DNA of 64,000 nt, from assembly GCF_000005505.3 (NCBI RefSeq), contig NC_016131.3, forward strand, positions 36,295,001 through 36,359,000, read 5' to 3'. This document shows positions 58,471 through 64,000 of the stretch, in pieces. The notes below the pieces were generated by a model. That model searched no databases and was not told the origin of the DNA. It saw only the letters and a list, made by a program, of their open reading frames with translations. The position numbers and the translations under genes are program-made. The DNA comes from Brachypodium distachyon. Lineage: Eukaryota; Streptophyta; Magnoliopsida; Poales; Poaceae. How positions within the stretch are numbered: the stretch's first letter is position 1; every line of letters begins with the position of its first letter.

Positions 58471-59287
58471 AGGTGATGCCGCCGATGCATACCTCTCGAA
58501 CTAGTGTAGCCGGGCAACCCCCGTGTGTAAACCACTGGTTATTGTGAATATAGATAAGTGCTTTATCCCTGAGTTTTAAGATTGCCTCATTTATTTGCAT
58601 GTTTCTCCTTTTTCTGTCTCCTGCTTTGGGTGCACAGAAGTGTCTTTCCCTACTTGGTTGTGAGCAGGGGGCTGCTGGAGCCTCGAAAACACAAACCCGT
58701 TGCTGGGTCGCTCCGGCACGGAACATGCAGTTGCCGGGCTTCCCACAACGTGCATCACGGGACATGCAGTTGCTGGGCTTCCCGCAACGTGCATCACCGG
58801 ACATGCAGTTGCCGGGTTCCCCCCAACGTGCACCACGCAGTCGCTGCGTCTGGGAATGAAGTGCTCACATCCAAGTTTGGCATCGACCCTTCCGTGCCCG
58901 AGGGGCTGGGAGGCAAGAGATTATCCATGTTGTTTTGAGTTTTTCGTGAATTTCGAAAAAAAATTGCAGCATCTCGGGCTTGGTAAGAATCTAACCTGCA
59001 GGGTAAAAGTGGAATCTTGCGCACTGTAATGCCCGTGGACCGCCCATGGGTCGCGGCTTGTGGTGCGGAGCGACCGCACCACGAGAGACTCACCGCACTT
59101 CGAGGCCCCTGATTCAGGAGGGAGCCGCCACGGGTGCCATAGCAACTTGGCGTGCGGAGTGGCGAAGACTGTATCGTACTTCAAGGGGCGGGGCGCCACG
59201 CATGCTGTGTTGACCCGGCGTGTGTGGTGGTGAGCCCCCCCCCCTTCGCGCCTATAAAAGGCTGCAAAGGCGGATGGTGCCGCAGAG
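58471..59287 (+). other. Tat3 3' region after pol
   Basis: No ORF. Colinear with 51054-51821 of Tat2, including the tandem repeat (58723-58839), and continues across the site where element B entered Tat2 (about 59130-59150: CACGGGTGCCATAGCAACTT). Confidence 0.65.
58723..58839 (+). repeat. 39-bp tandem repeat, three copies (Tat3)
   Basis: Units at 58723, 58762 and 58801 with the core ACATGCAGTTGCCGGGCTTC. Homologous to the 37-bp units of Tat2 but two bases longer. Confidence 0.9.
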
Positions 59288-60030
59288 GCGCGATGGTAGT
59301 GCATGCCATCAGCGCTCAGCGCCGACGGGTGCACTGCCGTCGCGCCCTTGCCGCATTACCCCACCGAGCCTACTCCGAGGAGCGTCGCAGAGACACGGTG
59401 GGGGTGCATCCCACCGGCGCTCGGCGCCGGCGGGTGCACGGCCGCCGTGTCCTTTGCCACTTCTCCTCTAGCGAGGGGCTCCGGGGTGAGGGCTGCCGCG
59501 GAAGCACTGTGGTGGTCCATGCTACCAGTGCTCAGCGCTGACGGGTGCACCGCTGCAATGCTCCTGCTGCACCCCTCCAGAGGTTATCTCCGCAAGGAGC
59601 GAGGGGTGACGCAGAGACACTATGGGAGTGCATGCCATCGGCGCTCGGCACCGACGGGTGCACTGCCGTAGTGTCCCTGCCACACCCCTCCAGAGGCGAG
59701 GGTCGGAGCGAGGACGCTGTGATGGCGCCGGTGCCGGCGTTCGCCGTTCGCTCCGGCCCACCGTAACGTCCCTGCTGCGTCCCTCAGACAGGTTTTTCCC
59801 CCACGCAGCGAGGGCTGCTGCGGGAACGCCGTGGCGTCCTCGCCACCCGTGCTCGCCGGTGGCGGCGAGGAAGTCACGACATCCCCGTCGCACCCCTCGA
59901 GACAGGTTCCCCCGAAAGCAAGGGCTTTTCCAAAGACGAGGGTTGTTGTGGAGGCGCGGTGGGAGCATCGTCGTCGGCGCTTGTCGCCGGCGGCGATCCT
60001 GCCACGGCGTCTCCACCACATTCCTCCAGC
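59288..60030. repeat. Array of seven palindromic repeats (Tat3)
   Basis: Palindromes at about 59288-59345, 59392-59451, 59503-59562, 59616-59675, 59713-59770, 59822-59896 and 59939-60025. The first four have arms of 28-30 nt around a loop of a few bases, each with GTGCA in the left arm, TGCAC in the right arm, and a one-base bulge at the same place. Outer arms differ between units but stay paired (GCGCGATGG/CCGTCGCGC, GACACGG/CCGTGTC, GACACTA/TAGTGTC). Confidence 0.85.
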
Positions 60031-60616
60031 AGGCTCTCTCAAGGGCAGTGTACCAGGCGCACATCACCGGCAAGCGTGCCGAGCACGAGACTGAACGAAA
60101 AGCTAAGTGCTTGCACCTGAACGCTAAACTCTTTAAGAGAAGAATGTAACTGAACGCTGCCTCGCTAAGTGTGGCCCCGGAACCTGCGTGCGGCCGGAGT
60201 GTTAGAAGGCCGCTTGCGGGGGGAGTGCGCTCCCCGTGCAGCTTCCGGGTCCGTCCTGGGAGGGCATGGCTTGGAGTAGTTACCCCGCAAGTGGAGTGGG
60301 TCGCCGCTACTACTTGGCCCCAGGTCGGCACTGTGGGTCCGTTCCGGGTCCCTACTTTGGTCAAGAGTAAGGCGTGCGAGTCCCCGGCAACACAAAACAC
60401 AGCGTACAAAGGCAAAGGGATCCACCCCGCGAGGCAGCCTCGGGAACAAGGAACAAGCATTAAGCAGAACTAAAGAGCTTGATTAATTAAGCAGCGAATG
60501 ATTACATGAACTAATGAGAATGTAATTGTTCAAACGGTGCCAAGCACCACACTTACAGGGCGAAACAAAGGAAGATAAACAGGAAAGCAGCAGGGACCGG
60601 CAGGAGGCCGCGACAG
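60031..60616 (-). other. Tat3 3' flank of antisense ORF
   Basis: No gene. The reverse complement corresponds to 36420-36960 of Tat2, so it is the presumed 3' UTR of the antisense gene. The large plus- and minus-strand frames here lack protein-like conservation. Confidence 0.55.
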
Positions 60617-61544
60617 CTAGTGGCCAGAGTCTTCCGCCGGGGGCTCCGGGGACGGCTCGGGGTCAGGCTTCCGCTGCATCCACTCGACCACCTCGTCGAC
60701 GAACCCACGCATCGCTCGAGTGTGGGTGGGCTCGTCCTCTCTGTCCAACCAGGCGTCCAGTAGCGTCTCGAAGGGGAACGCCGGGTCCTGGAGGTGTATC
60801 CTCGGAAGGATCGTCCTGGCAACCTCCCGGACGCAGTTGGCAACCTCATTGGCGCCGTACTGGGCGATCCAGACATCGAGCGCTCCGAGCTTCCCCACCA
60901 GGTCGGAGAAAAGGGGATCAACGTCGAGACGTCTGTACCGTCCACCGCCACGGCCTGCAGCTCGAACCTGGGTAGCAAGTCGCGCAGCGCCTAGGCGATC
61001 TTGAGCAGCTTCTCCGTCTCTATCTCCCGCTGCCCGATCAGCGTGCCATGGTGGAGCCGGGCATCATGCGCAGCCTTCTTGGCCTTACGGAGGTTGTTCT
61101 CAAGCGCCGCGAGCTCTGCGGTCTTCACCGCGTTGTCGTTGCCAGCCTTGGCGAGCTCCTCCTAGACGGTGGCCTGCTCGGTCTCAAGCTTGGCCGCTCT
61201 GTCCTTGGCAGAGCCGAGCTGGATCTCATGCCGGGCCGCCGCTTCCACCGCGCTCTCGGTGGCCTTGACCTGCACCTCCAGCTTGACGCGCAGGCCCTGA
61301 ATCTCACCGCGGTAGTTGGCGATCAGATCACTCTTCTTGTTAGGCCGGGCCTGGGCTACCGCGAGCTTCCCGGCGTGCTCCTTCTTGGTTTCCTCGAGGG
61401 TCGCCGCCAGCAAGTCCAGCGCCCCCTGGAGTTCGGCGCGCTGGGCCTCCAGCCGCCAGTAGAACTCCGCTTCCGGGACGACCGGTTCGTCGGTGTCCTC
61501 CAGGGCTTCCCGGGCAAGGCGCGCCTCCTCTCTGGCGAGGCGCG
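60617..61544 (-). pseudogene. Tat3 antisense ORF, coiled coil and C-terminal part
   Basis: It runs on the minus strand, opposite to Tat3 pol. It is cut at 61544 by an LTR, leaving the region equivalent to 35620-36419 of Tat2: FYWRLEAQRAELQGALDLLA, EETKKEHAGKLAVAQARP, EIQGLRVKLEVQVKATESAV (coiled coil), a stop near 61160, then ALRDLLPRFELQAVAVDGTD, a frameshift near 60900, and LGALDVWIAQYGANEVANCV, RGFVDEVVEWMQRKPDPEPS, ending at 60617. It keeps about 25 residues between VAR and EDEPTHT that Tat2 lacks. The conserved protein across two elements supports a real antisense gene. Confidence 0.75.
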
Positions 61545-63458
61545 TGTAACATCCCAAAAATTTCAAACTTTTATATATGCATTGCATCCATGAGCATCAT
61601 GCCATAATTGCACATTTGAATTCAAATTTGAATTTCAAAATGTTTTAAATGATTTTTATTTCAATTTAAACCCTAGGATTTACACCCATTTGAGCCTTGG
61701 ATCTTCAAACCATTAAGTTTTATTTATAAAAAGGGGTTTATTTCAGAAATGAGCTATCCCATAAATTTTGGATAATTATTTGGAGTTGAAAAAGTATTTT
61801 ATTTAAATAGTTATATAGCCCTAAAGGCATTTATAGGGCAAATGTATTTTTATATATTTTATTTTGAGGGGAAATTACTCCCAAAGGTTGAATCGTGATA
61901 AAACATGATTTTACAAATTTGCTGGAATTTATTTGGGCCAATTTGGAGTTAAAAATCAAAAGATATCAAAAAAATAAGAAAAACAGAAAAAGAAAAGGCT
62001 AAAAGAAAAAAAAAGGAGAAAACCGGATCGGCCCGGCCAAATGGGCCGAACCGGCCCAGAACCACCGCGCCGAACCGAGCGGGCCGGCACGGTTTGCCCG
62101 CGCGCGCGCCCACTGCCACTGACGCGTGGGACCTAGGCCACCGTCCCCACGCGCCATCGCCGCTCCCCGCTAATCCCGACCTTCCTGAAACCTGCCGGCC
62201 GCGTCATTATAAACCCCGAGCGCCCCTCTCTTATTCCCCTCTGCTCTCCCCCTCGATTTCCCCGCCAGGCCACCGGAATTGCTCGCCGTTGAAGCTTCGG
62301 ACACCGCCGCTTTTCCCCTCGCCGACGACGCCTCGGTGAGCCATCCTCAAAGCCACCTCTCTCCCTCTTCTCCTCTCTCTCTCGTGCACACCGTGACGTG
62401 CTTCTTCTCCTTTTCCGTGCACTGCAGCGCCCCAACGCCCGAGCACGAAGCTCGCCGGAGTTCCGCCCGCGCTGCCGCCTTGTTCTCGTCCTAGGCGACA
62501 CCTCCGACCGCCCCGAGCGCCGCCGACCACGTCCCCGACCACGCCAGGCCGAGCCGCACCCGACGCGCGCCTCCCCTGAGCCGCCCACGTCGCCGGAACC
62601 GCCCGCCGCTGCTCCCCGCCGCTCGCCGGAGCTCCTCGCCGAAACCCTAGCGCCGGTGAGCCCCATCTTCAATCTCGACCGTCCATCCTTGATCCACGGC
62701 TAAGATTAGGTCGGGTTTATTTCACTAAAACGAACCGGTACGCGCCAATAAGGAGCTGACACGTGGCACCTATTTTATAAAATGAAAATCTAATTTTAAT
62801 TCCCGGAATAATTAGAAATGGTACTTTTGCAGAAAAGCCCTTGTAACTTCAAATGATCATAACTTTTAAACCCTTTGGCCAAATTTGACAAACTTGTAGA
62901 ATCTTGTGGCACTGTTCAATTTCAAATTTTAATATTTGAATCACATTCAAAATACAGAATAGTGTTTAATGCCATTTAAATCATAACTAATTATTTAGAA
63001 GTCCTTTTTAAATGAAACCAGTGCCCAAAAATTTATTTTGATATCCACTGTCCACTGGTACAGAGAAATAAATATTTTTAATTAAATTATTTGGCTGATG
63101 CCAATAAAACTATAATTTAAAGTTTTAATAAATAGTTTTTGCCCTTTTTATTTAAAACCCTAATGCATTTGTTTTAATTACTTATGCTTAGGATCAGTTG
63201 ATCACCCAAATAAAATAAACCCAATCATGTCACATGTTTGCATTGCATCATAGCATACATTCTTTTGTCATGATTGAATTGTGTGTTTATGTGTGCGTAT
63301 ATTGTTTGTATTTGAATAGATTCTCGGAGAGCGAACCTTGTGATTGTGACGAGTGTTTGAACTCCAACTGCTACCAAGGCAAGTTCACATTGATCATATC
63401 CTATTACTGTTTGTTTTTAAAATACTTATGCATTAGAGTTTTTTGTAGAAATGCATTG
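61545..63458 (+). mobile_element. Long LTR (Tekay-like), plus orientation, 3' truncated
   Basis: Starts TGTAACATCCC at 61545, inside the Tat3 antisense ORF. TATA box TATAAA (62208-62213), GC-rich leader, CGCCG|GTGAGC donor-like site (62656), AT-rich part, family motif AAGGCAAGTTCACATTGATC (about 63377). Interrupted at 63458 by another LTR; the remainder lies outside the window if the insertion was simple. Confidence 0.85.
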
Positions 63459-64000
63459 TGAAGCGATCCTCCCCCTTATTAGGGTTCGATCTCTGTGCTT
63501 ACTGTGCTAGTCCCTGTATCGACTCGCTAGCACACACAGTTTCAAGATGTAATATCAAGATACAAATAGGACAGATCGCTAGCATAGATACAGTAATAAT
63601 CCTAACAATGCAATTAATAAAATCTAGTGCATAATAAAATAATGGGATGATGGTCAAAGTGAACTTGCCTTGGTTAAGATTGTAGAGGCCTTCTTCTTAA
63701 GCGACACACAATCACTACAATCGCACTCCAAATGATCTATCGTAGAGAACGAATAACCAAATATAAATACACAATTCACACAATTCAAATAACTCCATAC
63801 ATAACTCCAAATGAACACCAAACACAAGTCAACATGAAAAGTAATCAATAACCGTACCAATTTAACGTATAACTAGTACTACCTTAACCCTAAACAAAGT
63901 TCTAGGTCCTAGGGCTAAGACTAGAGTGGCTAAGTATGAAATTTTAGTTTATAGGAACTGTTATAACTTAGATACTTTGGCTGTTTGGCAAATGGTGCTA
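63459..64000 (-). mobile_element. Long LTR, minus orientation, runs off the right edge
   Basis: Begins with the element A-type terminus (TGAAGCGATCC on the plus strand), flanked by CATTG (63454-63458). After about 110 bp it jumps, by an internal deletion near 63568, to the part containing the motif GATGGTCAAAGTGAACTTGC (about 63649), and then resembles the diverged LTR at 3334-6897. No ORF is credible here. Confidence 0.72.

Noticed and set aside
59522..60460. 312-codon minus-strand open frame and neighbouring frames over the palindrome array
   Set aside because: The region consists of palindromic repeats and a 3' UTR-like flank; the frames reflect repeat periodicity and GC content.
1..64000. 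Host protein-coding gene, tRNA or rRNA
   Set aside because: All coding signals can be assigned to retroelement proteins. The only tRNA-like matches are the 13-base primer binding sites.

Overview
The window is plant nuclear DNA made almost entirely of nested LTR retrotransposons. The element types (a Maximus/SIRE-like copia, Tekay-like chromoviruses with LTRs of about 3 kb, and Tat-lineage gypsy elements carrying an antisense gene), the GC-rich leaders and the nesting depth suggest a large grass genome, most likely Pooideae/Triticeae; that assignment is inference. I see no host gene, rRNA, tRNA or CRISPR array. Every coding region is broken by stops, frameshifts, deletions or insertions. Family names come from protein motifs read by eye, not from a database search.

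Layout. 1-10062: a minus-strand copia element (partial 3' LTR, polypurine tract, env-like ORF2, pol), with a truncated plus-strand long LTR (3334-6897) inserted in its ORF2. 10068-28883: a minus-strand Tat element (Tat1: 3' LTR, antisense ORF on the plus strand, spacer with hairpins, integrase remnant). Tat1 is split by a complete Tekay-like element A (11877-27335, 5-bp target duplication GCCGG), whose gag is itself split by a solo LTR (19315-22568, duplication TGTTG).

28884-54370: a second Tat element (Tat2), inserted in the Tat1 integrase. Its antisense ORF is split by a solo LTR (31400-34647, duplication CTACC). Its 3' spacer received Tekay-like element B (37834-46974 plus a displaced LTR half). 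An inversion of about 7.3 kb then flipped Tat2 gag-pol together with the other half of the element B 5' LTR (46975-54267). 54371-61544: a third Tat element (Tat3) in plus orientation, with an LTR fragment, pol, repeats, a hairpin array and the antisense ORF on the minus strand. 61545-64000: two more long LTRs facing each other.

How the genes fit together. The Tekay-like elements have the order 5' LTR - initiator-Met PBS - extra ORF0 - gag/protease - RT - RNase H - integrase - chromodomain - PPT - 3' LTR. The Tat elements have gag - RT - RNase H - second RNase H - integrase - short tandem repeats - palindrome array - convergent antisense gene (Transposase_28-like, apparently intron-containing) - 3' LTR. 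The most unusual signals are the conserved ORF0 of the Tekay-like elements, the antisense gene, the arrays of covarying palindromes between the convergent Tat genes, and the inversion that can be read from matching target duplications and complementary LTR halves.
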